Assembly (NCBI GenBank): GCA_003184365.1
Contig: NKYR01000006.1
Coordinates: 1-64,000, forward strand
Length of the DNA: 64,000 nt
Direction: 5' to 3'
Source of the DNA: Evernia prunastri
Taxonomy: Eukaryota > Ascomycota > Lecanoromycetes > Lecanorales > Parmeliaceae
Below the pieces are notes generated by a model, which saw only the letters and a list, made by a program, of their open reading frames with translations, had not been told where the DNA came from and did no database searches. The position numbers and the translations under genes were made by a program. Positions 41,345-52,642 of this stretch are shown in pieces. How positions within the stretch are numbered: position 1 is the stretch's first letter; every line of letters starts with the position of its first letter.

Positions 41345-44300
41345 TTATGTAGAAGTCGGTGTCAGAACGCCCACAGCATTACTTCCACTCGACTTGCGGG
41401 ACGTATTCAGGCCTTCGATGGAGCTGGCATGTGTACTCGGCTGTGAACCGCTTTGGGGAGACTGTGCGGCGCCAGTCGACAGGGGTGGTGTGGGACCGAC
41501 GGAGGTGTCGATGGTTGGAGGTGGGATGCGGCCATCTGGCATCTGAGAGGGAAATGGAGCGCAGTATATGAGCTTCTCAATAGCTGCGATTTGTTTGCCA
41601 TATGAGAATCGCTTAAGAGCCGCTACTTGAGCTTTGGTCACCTCGACGAATTCATCCCATTCGGAGCCTTGAAGAACTTTCAGAAGCTTTTCTGCTCCGT
41701 TGTTAGCATTGCCTCCCATTTAAACCAGGAAAATACTTACGGATCACGTAATTGCCGTACTGATCCGTAATCAGGATCTGAAGGGGAACTTGACCCTTCT
41801 CGTCGATCGTAGTCATCGTGGCGACAATTCTCTGCCTTTCTTCCTTTGAGCCAGATTGTATACTGTCTTCCACCACATTGCTAGCAAATTTATGCTTCGA
41901 GAAATTGACTAGCTGAGAAGTTACCAGAGCAATAGTCCTGGCTCGATCCTCTTCTAAACCATGCTCAATGATGTGTTGCATCACATAATTGCCGTACTGG
42001 TCGACAATCAATGACGCAGCTGAGGCGTGGACTTCTTGGAGCACCGCCGCGCGGGTGCGCTCCTCGCAATATTCCAACATGCGCTGTATGACTCGGCAGC
42101 CATATTGATGTGTCGCCAATTCCTGGACGTGGCCAGTGAAGGAGTTGATGATGAACTGAATATGTTCAGCGGGTATTCTTTCGAAAGCCTTCTGGACCAC
42201 GTGGTTCCCGTTTTGATCCTTGACACATTTCAGAACGTTGTGTTGAAGTTCCCCGATTAGCTGCGCTTGTTGATCGGTCAAAATGTGCTCCAGAGCCTAA
42301 AGTAGGTACGAAGGTTAGAGATAAGCCAAAGCCAAACATTTCAGGGAACCAACCTTCTGCACTACACGGCAACCGTACATTTGGCAGGACAGTACGACAA
42401 CATGACTCTTCATTTGGTTGGCCAGGCCTCTCTTCTGTGATTGATTGCCGTGCTCGAAAAACTTCTGTATCACATAGTTACCAAAAACATCCGTCATCAG
42501 CTGCACCGTATTCGTCATCAGCTCTCGGTAGACCTGATCTTTCTCGTCGCTGTTGGCGGTCTCAAGCTCTCGTTGAATGAAACGAGCACCGTACTGGTCG
42601 CCGCTGAATTCCACGATATGATGGTAGATGTCCTACGGCGAATTAGCAGGTGTGCTCCTTCAACTTCAGATATGAACACACCTTAAGTTCGTTGATCCGT
42701 TTATTAGGCTTATTCATGGTATCTTTGAACTCTCTCATCAACTGACTTTGGTCCACGTCGTGATCTCTTGCTGGTCCCCTAGGAACGTTTGGTGCAGTCA
42801 GAAGATTGGGCGCAGGAGGCATAGGGTAGTAGGGTTGGAGCGGATTCATCGGCAAGCCGCCGCTTCGAGGGTAGAAGTCGTATGGGTTAGGGTGTGGATA
42901 CTGATTCCGGAACTGCACAAAGTTTGGCGGAGGGACCATGTAGCCACCTTGCTGCTCTTGCTGTAAACCACGCAGCCTGCGATCCAGCACGGCGGTCGAG
43001 ACGCTGCTGTTATAGCCACCACGTGCAGGACCGCGCTGTTGGTAGAGAGGCGGTGTTCCGGCGTTCGAGTAGAAGGGGCTGTGGTGATGACTATGGCGTG
43101 CGTCACTGTTGCTGGGCGAGTGCGAGTATCGCGTAGCTAAAGCCATCGCTCGATGATTATTAGGCTGAGACATCATAGAGCCCGACCCAGTGCCAGCGGG
43201 AGAGAACTGGCCGGGGTGGCCTTGATACCCTTCATCATCTCGGCTCTTCCACACATCACTCCCATTGGGCACGAATTCTTGAGGGAACCCATTCATGAAT
43301 TGGAGCGTGTTCCCACTTTGTGTATCTCTCTGCCCAGCAAATCCGAGCGGTTGATTTTCCTGCCCCACGTTGAGCTTGTCGAAGTCCCCCATGAAATGAT
43401 TGAGCTGTGTCGGACTCAACTGGCTTGCGGGCTTCTGTCTGGAAGGGCCTGTGGGGACCAAGTATGGTGTAGGTTGGGCAGAAACGTTGGGGCGGTGCGG
43501 ATTATTTGATGTATTAGACGTGCTGTTTCGGAGATAGTGGTTGTTTGTTATGTCGCCACGGGGGCGCGTAGAGTTCATTGTGTACTCAGCGTCACCGCGT
43601 GACGGGGGTATACTGCCGCTGCGGGATGCCGCGCTACTATCATAGCCAGACATGCTATTACTGTTATTGCTGAATGATGGTCGAGCCGATTGCCCTCTGA
43701 ACCCGGCATCAGTCCCCTCAAAAGCTATCTTCCTTTGCACGTATCTGTTTTCTTCTTCGCTGTTGTGTCTTGATGTGCGGCTGATGTTGTTTGCATCAAA
43801 TGCACCAGAAGCTACGAAACTGCCCGAAGTCGGGTCAAGGAAACTCTTCTGCGAGGGTCTGCTGGAAATGGCCGCAGATGGCTGTTGCATGGAAAAGTAC
43901 GAGGAATTGACGGAGTTGGATTCTGGAAAGACCGGAGGATTCAGTTGATTGCTATGTTGGCGGCTGATGGGAGAAGTGGTCGAACGATTTGTGTTCACTC
44001 GCGAGAGGCCAGGCGAAGTATCATCCATCGAATTCCATGAACCGTGGCGTGTGTTGAAGCTGTCGGATTCGGAAGAAGGCAGCAGGGACTTGGACCCAGT
44101 CACTGTTTCAGAGGTGCCAGATACAAGAAGCTCATCTTCTCGAACAAATCAGTACGTATTGCAAAGGCAGGGCGAGGATCGCTGGACTGACTTTGCGCTC
44201 GACCATTGTCTTGTAGCCCACTCTTCATCCCACTTCCAATAGCACTGCCCGAGGACCAGATAGCGCCATTCCAAGCGCTCGCTCCATTCCCAAACCCTGA

Positions 44301-44466
44301 CCCGAATGCTTTATTGGCCGACCGTGACTGCTCGTTATTGGATGTACCTGTTCCCAACCCAAAAGGCCCCAGCCGATTATTCCTGGTCTGCTGCTGAAAG
44401 CGTTAGCTTTTCGGGATGGGGTCGCAAAGCTTCATCGCGAGGTGCAAGACCTACCGTTGAGGTCAT
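41345..44466 (-). CDS. puf3: Pumilio-family RNA-binding protein, PUF3 type
   Basis: Six exons in consistent phase give 950 aa: 44466-44455, 44393-44156, 44102-42682, 42632-42354, 42296-41741, 41691-41345. The first exon holds only four codons (MTST). Residues 1-540 are disordered, Ser/Asn/Gln/Pro-rich. The Pumilio domain (about 540-880) has eight repeats whose binding triplets can be read: GARFIQ, GNYVIQ, GCRVVQ, GNHVVQ, GCRVIQ, GNYVMQ, ASNVVE and GNYVIQ. This is the UGUA-type code of Puf3/PUM1 proteins, with Ala in place of Ser in repeat 1. Yeast Puf3 binds mRNAs of mitochondrial proteins and promotes their decay; the same role is likely here. The C-terminal tail is Pro/Ser/Thr-rich. Cytoplasmic. 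Confidence 0.93.
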
Positions 44467-47232
44467 CTTTCCACTTTCTATCGGTTTGATTGTGGTATGT
44501 GCAAGGCCGCTCCGGGGCAGGTGCGAGGGACAGTGTGTTTGAAGATGCAGCGTTCATGCATTCATTATAGACAGCCACTGTACAAGAGGACCGAGTATGT
44601 ATGAAGGGAGAGTATTCCTGCAGCGGATGGACATGTCAGTCTCTGGACAGGTTGGAGACGCTTGTCTCGATCTGGGTGGGGGGAAGGAAGCGACTTACAC
44701 AGGAGATGTTCGGTCTGAGAATATTGGTGAGGACGGGGTCCCATATACAAGTATGTGAGGAAAGGAATGGACGCGGAGAGGTAATATAAGAGGATAAGAA
44801 GGAGTAAGGTGTCGGGCGACCCCTTCGTCGGGAGGTGCAATTGGATGTCTTCGAATCAGCAGGCAGCCGACCAATGAATGTGGGCAATTCGAAGGATCCC
44901 CGCACCAGGCATCCAGAGGCTTTCACCGCCAATTGCCCACATAGAGACTGTGGAATGAAGAAATTGCTGGGGGGTTGTTTGCAGCGAGTGGAGTTTTTGG
45001 TTGAAAGATTGAGGCAAGGGAGTGCGCAGGCTGTGCGCGTGAGGAATGCTTAGGGAAATTTGGGGCACCTTTTTCGTAAGTTATCGGGAAAAAGATCGGG
45101 ATTTGAGTTTCTTGAAGAAGGCAGGCTGACCGCGGTGGGGGGAGGTATAAAGGATGAATAACAAGGCTCGAGGGTAAGGAGTCAGGAAATTCCCCAGTCG
45201 CAAAAGACAAAGAAAAAGAGTCGAACAGGTAGAAAGATGGAAGTTGAGTATGTATGTATGTATTTTAATAATCATGACTGGAAGGTTTTGTGACACAGAA
45301 TTCAGACTACTAACTTACAGACTTTCGGGCTTCAGGTTCCAGGGCTTGTTTAAAGTAGAACTAAGGCCGAATTAAAGATCATGAGCCCCAGGATTCCGAA
45401 CTTCAGGGTTCATTTATCAGGCTTGGCGCCACGCTTAGCCTGCAATTGCATCGTTTCTTCGTTTTTTAGGCTGCGGAAGTATCCTCTTCGCCCGGGGTCG
45501 GGTACCTAGGATTTCAGGTATCACTTTATAAATAGGACATGACTCCTTGGCTGTCTGTCCCCCGGGCTGTCCTTCAACTCCTTTTAATTTTCTTGATTGA
45601 TTGTTTTATAACTTAGATTCATTGATTTGATTGATCTATGTAACTTATGTATATATTTATTTGCGACGACATGAAGAATATCTGTGCTTTATCAATTATC
45701 AAATACTCCCTGCCTTTTTTCTCCCCAAGACCAGACAGAATTTCACAGAAAAAGTCGAGAGTAATGCAGGTGAGAAAATGGCGGAAGGGCATGATTGGTT
45801 ATGCTTGACTTCTCCATCTACAAATCCATGTCCATGATTGATCCCGTTTCCCCCCCTGCTGCAGCTAGCCCTACCACCTTACCAAGAAAGAATCACCCAA
45901 AAGCACAAAGATTCAGGGCACTCTTCTCTCTTCCATTCCTTCTTCCTTCTAACCATCAGCATAAAAACGGTAATTCCATCATCAATGATACCTTAGATAC
46001 CTTAGTACTCTTATAATTCTGCCACACGAACACACACATACACATACACACACACACGCGCATACCCATTAATACGTATTACTAAGCTTTGGCATCTCTA
46101 ATTCAAACTAAAAAGCAACCACCCCCGGACACCTACATCATTGTCAAGTGCAGAGGATCCCTCATTCCTCAAATACATAATAATATAAAAGTCGGGCATC
46201 CGCGCTGATTATTCTTTCCCCGCTGGCTTGGGTTTTCTGGCTCGCTGCATTGAGGCTCCATCCGGCCTTTGGGTCGGGTGGGCGAAGAAAAGCGTGCAAG
46301 AATCTGATGTGTCGGATTTGCCGGGGAAATGGTCGGCCATCTTGTTGTGTACCGTAGGTAGGTTCGTAGTGTAGATCCTGACTCATGACTCGCATTCTGC
46401 TTTGTTGCTAAGGATAAAGACGCGCATTGAACATTATCATCGACTTCTTTATCCCCGTCAGTGGCATTGAAACGACCCGAAGCCTCGGTTCTTTGCCGGT
46501 GGACAAAGAACAAAATAAAGAATGCTCCCCGTCTATCTTACCTACTACTGCGCTTGCTCGCATGACTATGCGTGTATGTAGCTGTGGATATGACATGCAG
46601 AACTCCCACCTTTCGTCAAAAATTTCACTATTACTGATCAATACTTTACTTCACCTTACTCATGATGAAGCTAGATGGCAGAAGGTTAGAGCCATCATCT
46701 CATCCTTAAGCCTTACGAGTAGTTAAGGTAAGGTGAAGATACTTTGAATTAATTGACTGCGCGCTTAGAATCCAGAGAAAAGGGACAAGCTTCACGGGTA
46801 GAGATTAAAAAGCTGCCTGTTTTGTTGATGCCAAACTAGAACCGTCTTGGCACCGCTCCCTCCATTCACCTCCTGATTTCTTCCAATAATAATCTTTATA
46901 CCCTCGACAACTTCTTCTTCTTCTTCTTCCTCGTCAAACAATTCATTCAGCATTCAGATGTGCAGGTAGCAGCTTCATTCCTTTAGCTGTTACTTTGCTA
47001 TTCGTTCTTTCCTCCCATTGGATCTTTTCCATTCTCCACCCTGCCCCTCCATTCTTAGCGCAGATCAATGGTATGTGCTGCACGACCACGTCAATAAACC
47101 GACTCTATCGGGAAACTGACCTCAACAACTCCAGAACTTCTACCAATTATACCACCACCACTCTCATTACATCACCCAACACCAACCACACTCGTTAACC
47201 GTATCATAAATACTCCACACCCTCATTCAGCA
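44467..47232. other. Long divergent upstream region (puf3 / membrane protein)
   Basis: About 2.8 kb between the divergent starts of puf3 and the gene at 47233. Small frames exist on both strands but none has recognisable protein features; long 5' leaders are likely for such genes. Contains a CA/TA-rich microsatellite at about 46,022-46,062, a CTT run near 46,911-46,933, and repeated GGGCTTCAGG/CCAGGATTCC-like words near 45,330-45,430. Confidence 0.45.
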
Positions 47233-47808
47233 ATGCCTCTCATCCCCAGACTCGTCGTCCGAGACGACTCGAGCAGCAGTACCAATACCATGACCCCAAC
47301 CATGATCAAACTCCTCATCGCCCTCATCGTCTTGCTCTTTTGCGGTCTTTGCCTTACCGGCGGTCTCCTCATCCTCCGCGCTCGTCGAAAGGCCAAGCAG
47401 ATGGAGAAACTCACCGACCTCCCATTCCACGTCAACCATCCTTCCTCCAAGTCCGCCAATCACCGTCGCCTCACCGTCACCGCACCTCCTTATGACCGCC
47501 ACTCGAAACCGATGAAGATCTACAACGAGAAGGAGATCTTGGTCGAAGACTCGTCGCAACCAAGCTCACCCTCAAGCCCAGTGCCCGAGATCCGCATTAC
47601 CTTTCCCGAAGAGCAGGATGACGCCGGAAAGAGCAAGTCAGGACGCGTCGTGGTCGTCCGGATCAGCGAGACAGGGGGTGTAGGATTGGAGCCATGCAGC
47701 GACGAACACTTGCCGGCATACCAGCAGTCCGACGCTGAGAGGTTTCAGTCTTTGGACCTGGATAGGCTGGGTGGCTTGAAGGAGCTGGCGCGGGTCGAGA
47801 AAGTTTGA
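47233..47808 (+). CDS. Single-pass membrane protein of Pezizomycotina type
   Basis: Single exon, 191 aa from ATG 47233 (MPLIPRLVVRDDSSSS). One hydrophobic helix at about residues 25-48 (IKLLIALIVLLFCGLCLTGG) is followed by a basic stop-transfer RARRKAKQ. The cytosolic part has HRRLTVTAPPY, a Ser/Pro stretch, EIRITFPEEQD and GRVVVVRISETGGVGLEP blocks, the last two strand-like. No cleavable signal peptide; probably a signal-anchor protein of the secretory system or plasma membrane. I recall similar conserved fungal hypothetical proteins, without known function. Confidence 0.75.
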   Translation: MPLIPRLVVRDDSSSSTNTMTPTMIKLLIALIVLLFCGLCLTGGLLILRARRKAKQMEKLTDLPFHVNHPSSKSANHRRLTVTAPPYDRHSKPMKIYNEKEILVEDSSQPSSPSSPVPEIRITFPEEQDDAGKSKSGRVVVVRISETGGVGLEPCSDEHLPAYQQSDAERFQSLDLDRLGGLKELARVEKV

Positions 47809-48568
47809 TATGCTGGAATCTGTACACAGGGACCGGCCATCATCTCCCACTGCTGCCTCTATAGCCGGCGCAGTCTTTCCACCATCTGACGACTACGACT
47901 CTTCGCTACGAGGCCTGACAACTGCCTCAGGAGCACGCGAAGCCCTACTATCATCGCTGCTGCACTGACTTGACCGAAACCTTCCAATTTTCTAGTCGCT
48001 CTGTCTTTTGGTACTTTGCCAGAGGAGCTTTCCCTTTCTGGCTTCTCATGGCAGGAAGCAACAGCAGCACACGAGCCTTTATAACTCTACACTTCAGCAC
48101 AGCAGCACCTTTATAATGTATTTACTTAATTCAATGTTTCATGACTCTCAACTGACGTTTGCACGGATGAGTGATGAATGATGGATTGGCCGGAGGCTAA
48201 AGGCCATGGCAGAATGAGCCAGCTCTCGTACATACACTGGTGACTTGGAATGCCCAATTTCGCAAGCCATTCGATTCGCGTGACTGAATATCATCGGTGG
48301 TGCTTGAGTCTCAAACAAACTAGATTGAGTACTCTTGAGGGTCCAGAGTTCGATGCGGAAAACATGGGAACAACGTCTTTTAACTGCACATGAATTCCAT
48401 GAATCCCAGTAATAATCCAACAAGCAAGGATCTCATAGTAGACAATTCTAAGTAACGACTCCGGCTAGAAGAGATTTCGTTGCGGTTGTATGTTAAGGTT
48501 AAAACGCGAGATTGTCTCTCTCTCCAACCTCCTCCCCCCTCCACCTCTCTTGACTGCTTCTCGTGAAA
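47809..48568. other. Intergenic spacer before hus1
   Basis: About 760 bp with no convincing gene. The right end (C/T-rich, then ATG at 48569) should be the hus1 promoter and leader. Confidence 0.4.
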
Positions 48569-50058
48569 ATGAGATTTAAAGCGTCAATCAGAAACATCAA
48601 CACCTTCACCAGTAAGACTACACTGATGCCTCGACCAGAGCCTCACTGACGCGCTCTCCCCAGGACTAACCGCGTCTCTCTCATCCCTGGGCAAAGATGT
48701 CTGGCTCCAGCTCAACAACGAGCAACTGCGATTCACCGTGGTCCCCGAGCAAGGCAGTCAAGTGTGGGCGTACGTCCGCCGTCCTTCCACATGGCTATCG
48801 CAATATTAGATGGCTTAACATCTACCCAGGGTCCTCGCCATAGTGAGCCTCGCAGATACGCATCATCCACTCCCCAGAGCGCCTCCATTGACCCGGTGCT
48901 GCAACTAGGACACAATCTTCGAACCCTACACCATCCAATCCGCCGTCGAGAACGACACCATCAACCTGCGCATCCCCCTCGCGCCCCTCCACCGCGCCCT
49001 CCGCTCCGCCCTTTCCGCCTCTGCCGCCTCCATCCGCCTGACGAAGAAAGACAACATACCCCTGCTCTCTCTGACCATCATAACCAACCACCTGACCTCC
49101 TCCCGCCCACCGACCTCCATCACGACCACGACCCTGAACCCAGACCACGCAACCCCCGCCACCAACGATGACGACGCCGCCGCCGCCTACGCCAACAGCA
49201 CCGACGATCCCCTCGGCGACCCCAACGCGGCCTTCCTCCCCCACGACCGGGAAACGACCATCACGCAGGACATACCCGTCCTGGTCCTCGCCGCCGCGAC
49301 CGTCGCGAGCATCCACGAGCCGCAATGCCCGCAGCCGGACGTCCACATCATGCTCCCGTCCCTGCTCCAGCTCAAAGCCATCTCGGAGCGCTTCACCAAG
49401 CTCGCCCTCTCAACCTCAACCACCGGCACCGGCCGCAACGGCCGCGCATCCGACGCCCCGTCCTCGCAGTCGCGCCTCACCCTGTCGGCCAACGCCCACG
49501 GCGTGCTGCGCATCGGCGTCGAGACGCCCAGCCTGGCGATCGAGAGTAAATGGGAGGGGCTGACGAATCCGGAGCTGGACCCGGCGCAGGTGGAGGGCGG
49601 GGAGGAAGGGGTGAGGGGGCACGCGAGCACGAGGATGAAGGAGCGGGAAGGGGCGGAGGCGTGGAGCGTCGTGCGGGTTGAAGGAAGGGATTGGGGAAGG
49701 GTCCTTGGGGTCGGGAGGTTGGGGGGACGGGTCATTGCGTGTGAGTGAAGTGAGCGAGTCACTCGCAACGACCCACACACACACCAGACCTTTTGTCCGT
49801 TAGGGTTCTACGCTTCGAACAGATCCTAATCTGATGACAGGTTTCTGCCACGAGCACGCCTTGATTCTCTACGTTTACCTCTCCGGCGAGGACACCGAAT
49901 CCGTCCTGACCGTACGTTTTCCTCCCCACCTCAATCAATTTCCTCCCCCACTCAATCAATTCCGTGCTTCCCACCCCTTCCCCTCCCGATTACACCACCG
50001 CTAACCCATCCATTCTCCCACGGATCTCCAGTACTACATCGCATCCTACAGCGCCTAA
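48569..50058 (+). CDS. hus1: HUS1, subunit of the 9-1-1 DNA-damage checkpoint clamp
   Basis: Six exons in consistent phase give 363 aa: 48569-48611, 48664-48769, 48830-48842, 48909-49740, 49841-49911, 50032-50058. The protein begins MRFKASIRNINTFTRL, followed by TASLSSLGKDVWLQL, FTVVPEQGSQVWA, DTIFEPYTIQSA, LHRALRSALSAS and SIRLTKKDNIPLLSLTI, all Hus1-family blocks. It ends ACFCHEHALILYVYL and LTYYIASYSA, the usual C-terminus. Exon 3 is a 13-nt microexon that supplies the VLAI residues between QVWA and DTIF. A low-complexity insert (Asp/Ala/Asn-rich) lies mid-protein, and exon 4 is GC-rich. With Rad9 and Rad1 it forms the clamp loaded at damaged DNA to activate checkpoint kinases. Nuclear. 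Confidence 0.93.
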
Positions 50059-50756
50059 GGCAGTACCCACACTGTATCGCATCGCATCCCACAGCGCCTG
50101 CGCACCTCCACTCTACTACCACACCCCATTCTACCACCACCACCAACACCACATACGTACCTCCACTCTACCTCTCGCAAACATACCGCTTTGGCTCAGC
50201 TCGGCTCCAAGTAATGGAATAAAATGGAAAATCTCCTCAATGCAATGCTTGGCAGGCACAGGATTATAAAAAATGTAATATGGGTGGTGGGCCGGTACGG
50301 TAAAAATGCATACTCGCATCGGGTCGTGCCGCCAAGCATTCACTTCAAAGCGGGCGGGGTACCTGTTTACTTCTACCTTAAGTTTGCTTACCATGACGGG
50401 CCTAACCTTCTTCATCCCCCTATTGGTGCGGCTCCAATGAGGGCCGGGGGGGAGGGGTTGTGCGCCACACTTACTTTAGCCTTCAGGTACTTAAAGTACC
50501 TAGCTCTTCTCTCAGGTACCGGCGGAAGGAACAGAAGAGATGGCAGGATCGAATCTGCTGCGCTTCTACAAGAGAAATGTAGTGTATTTCTCAGTCTCCT
50601 ACCTAGGTAGGTACCTTGTTTACCTACCTACCTTCCTACCTATACACCTATCTTATTTAACACAAAACCCCCGTTTTGATCCTTCCTCGTCTCTACTTCT
50701 CGTTTTCATTTCACAAAGCATGTCCTATCCCATATCCAATACATACCGTTCAATAT

Positions 50757-50865
50757 ACCATCCCATCCCATTCCATCCCATCCCATCCCATCTCCATCCC
50801 ATCTCCATCCCATCCCATCCCATCTCCATCCCATCTCCATCCCATCCCATCCCATCCCGTACTTT
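50757..50865. repeat. (CATCC)n-type minisatellite
   Basis: More than 100 bp of imperfect CATCC and CATCTC units on the plus strand. The long frames across it are repeat artefacts. Confidence 0.8.
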
Positions 50866-51062
50866 CCCTCTATCCTATCCATCCAACATCTTCATCTCCG
50901 GAAGTCGCGAAAGAAAGACAAGGGGGTTTCGTTCGAAAGGTACATACGGACCGACCACCCTTTCCCTTTTTCAAAGGGATTATGTGACGCAGGAACCCGG
51001 AGACGTGAGATCTGGACGGGCGGTGGATCTTTCGGAGGGGAGTACTAGGTAGGTACTTGGGT

Positions 51063-51133
51063 GACAAGGCGCGGGCGTAAACAACATGTCGCGGGCATAG
51101 GTGATAAGGCGCCGGCATAGGTAACAAGTCGCG
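51063..51133. repeat. 20-bp tandem repeat, about 3.5 copies
   Basis: Units align as ACAAGGCGCGGGCGTAAACA, ACATGTCGCGGGCATAGGTG, ATAAGGCGCCGGCATAGGTA and a partial ACAAGTCGCG. GC-rich compared with its surroundings. Confidence 0.7.
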
Positions 51134-51894
51134 AGCTCCTATGGCGGAGATCTCCCCTCTCCAGATTGATTCCCAGTGCGCTATAATAGCACATAGCCAG
51201 CACTGCGCAGATGGCTACGCTCGTATAGCAGCACCATTTCGTTGTATGTTGTAGTCAGCCCTGGAGCAGCGAGCGCAACTTATCGCCTTTCGGGTTGGAA
51301 ATCCGAGGGGATTTCCAAATAGAGCCACGTAGTGCGAACAAATGATGCAAGCTCTTCAAATTACGCCGAAGAGCGGATTCGATTGCAGTAGAGTACAAGC
51401 GTGACGGCGGAGACCGAATCAGCTAGGCGCTGACGCTTGGGATTGCCTATTGCGGAAGAGAGGAGCCAGCGCGAGAGGGATCCGGGAGGCATCTTGCGGG
51501 TGCTGGGTACGGGATTCAGTTCGCTTTTGTGATGCATCGATTGTCTCACGGTAGAGCTGAGAGCTGAGAGCTGTGTGAAGGGGTTGGTTGGAGGGATTTC
51601 CTCATTGGATGAGTATGTGTGTGGGTAGTAGAAGGGGTAGGTAGGTCTTGAACAAAGCAGCCCAAGCATTTGATGGCGTTTTGCAGATCATACTCGCAGG
51701 TCACCGAGACATTGATGTTGGGTTCGACAAGATTCAGCGCACAAAATGTCATAGCAAACGTAACCAGGAAGTGGCAAGATCGAATGTTTTGAGCAGGTCG
51801 GGCATGCCCCAACGTGGCTTTGTAAAGAAAAGGCTCTCTTGGCATCAGGTTGGGAGAAAAATGTGTAGACATAGGCGGGGTGGACTTCATCGTG

Positions 51895-52296
51895 CTAGCC
51901 CTTGCATTTTGCAATTGCAATTTGAAGAGACCTCTTGTCCTCAATTTGTTTTGGGTGATGGAGAAAGTGATCTTGTATGACGACGGCGAAGAGATTGCAT
52001 CGAAATGGTGAGAGTGGGTGAATCTCTGCCATTGCCATGTATTGAGTAAAGTCTTGTGGTTCGACTTGGGAAAGCAACAGAATCGTGATAGCGACGAGCG
52101 AGAGAAGTGCGACTTTGCGGTCCATTCTGAGAAATATTTGGTTTGCGGCTTTGGAAAGCCTTGCGGATGATTGGTGTATCAAGTCGTCGAAAGACTGAGT
52201 CATCTCTTTTGGGAGACTCCCGCTAATATATATGATCAAAGAGACGACGGAGTAGATCAAAACAACTGGGAGATGAAATCGTAGCCCAAACGTCAC
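51895..52296 (-). CDS. Possible small membrane protein or gene fragment
   Basis: Open minus-strand frame with two hydrophobic segments (LPVVLIYSVVSLIIYIS and VALLSLVAITILLLS) separated by a polar stretch (SFDDLIHQSSARLSKAANQ). The frame has no ATG at its upstream edge; an in-frame ATG at 52203 would keep only the second helix. A TAG acceptor-like site just upstream suggests that this may be a last exon. No family recognised. Confidence 0.3.
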   Translation of the reverse strand: MTFGLRFHLPVVLIYSVVSLIIYISGSLPKEMTQSFDDLIHQSSARLSKAANQIFLRMDRKVALLSLVAITILLLSQVEPQDFTQYMAMAEIHPLSPFRCNLFAVVIQDHFLHHPKQIEDKRSLQIAIAKCKG

Positions 52297-52642
52297 GCTG
52301 CAGTCATTTTGAGACTAAATACCAGTATGTTTGTTTAGCTGAAAGGCGGCACAACCGTCACATTGTATCAAGTCCTTCCGTTGATGCCGCTGACATTTGA
52401 ATTTCTGTGCAACTAGCCCTAGTGGAAGACTTGATAGTCGGTCAAAACACACCTCCCTTCTGTATAGTCACCGATGAATGCTGGTCTGCTTTTGCGTTGG
52501 TCGTGGATGAGCCCGTCTTCGCTTTTGCTATGGAAACAAAGAACGTCTAAATGTTCGCGACGGCGGAGTCGAGCTTTGCTAAGCTTTCGCCGCCTTAGCG
52601 GAGCGTGATGGATGAGATCGTATTATTACAACGGGCATCGCA

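Larger units (their letters stand above)
50059..51894. other. Intergenic DNA with simple repeats
   Basis: About 1.8 kb. No gene recognised. Contains a CATCC/CCATCT-type minisatellite at about 50,757-50,865, TACC/AGGT-rich words near 50,605-50,645 and a 20-bp tandem repeat at 51,063-51,133. Confidence 0.5.

Noticed and set aside
48764..49346. Long frames on both strands over hus1 exon 4
   Set aside because: Different frames from the Hus1 reading and without family motifs; GC-rich shadow.
50540..51052. 170-codon plus-strand frame
   Set aside because: Runs through the CATCC minisatellite; repeat artefact.
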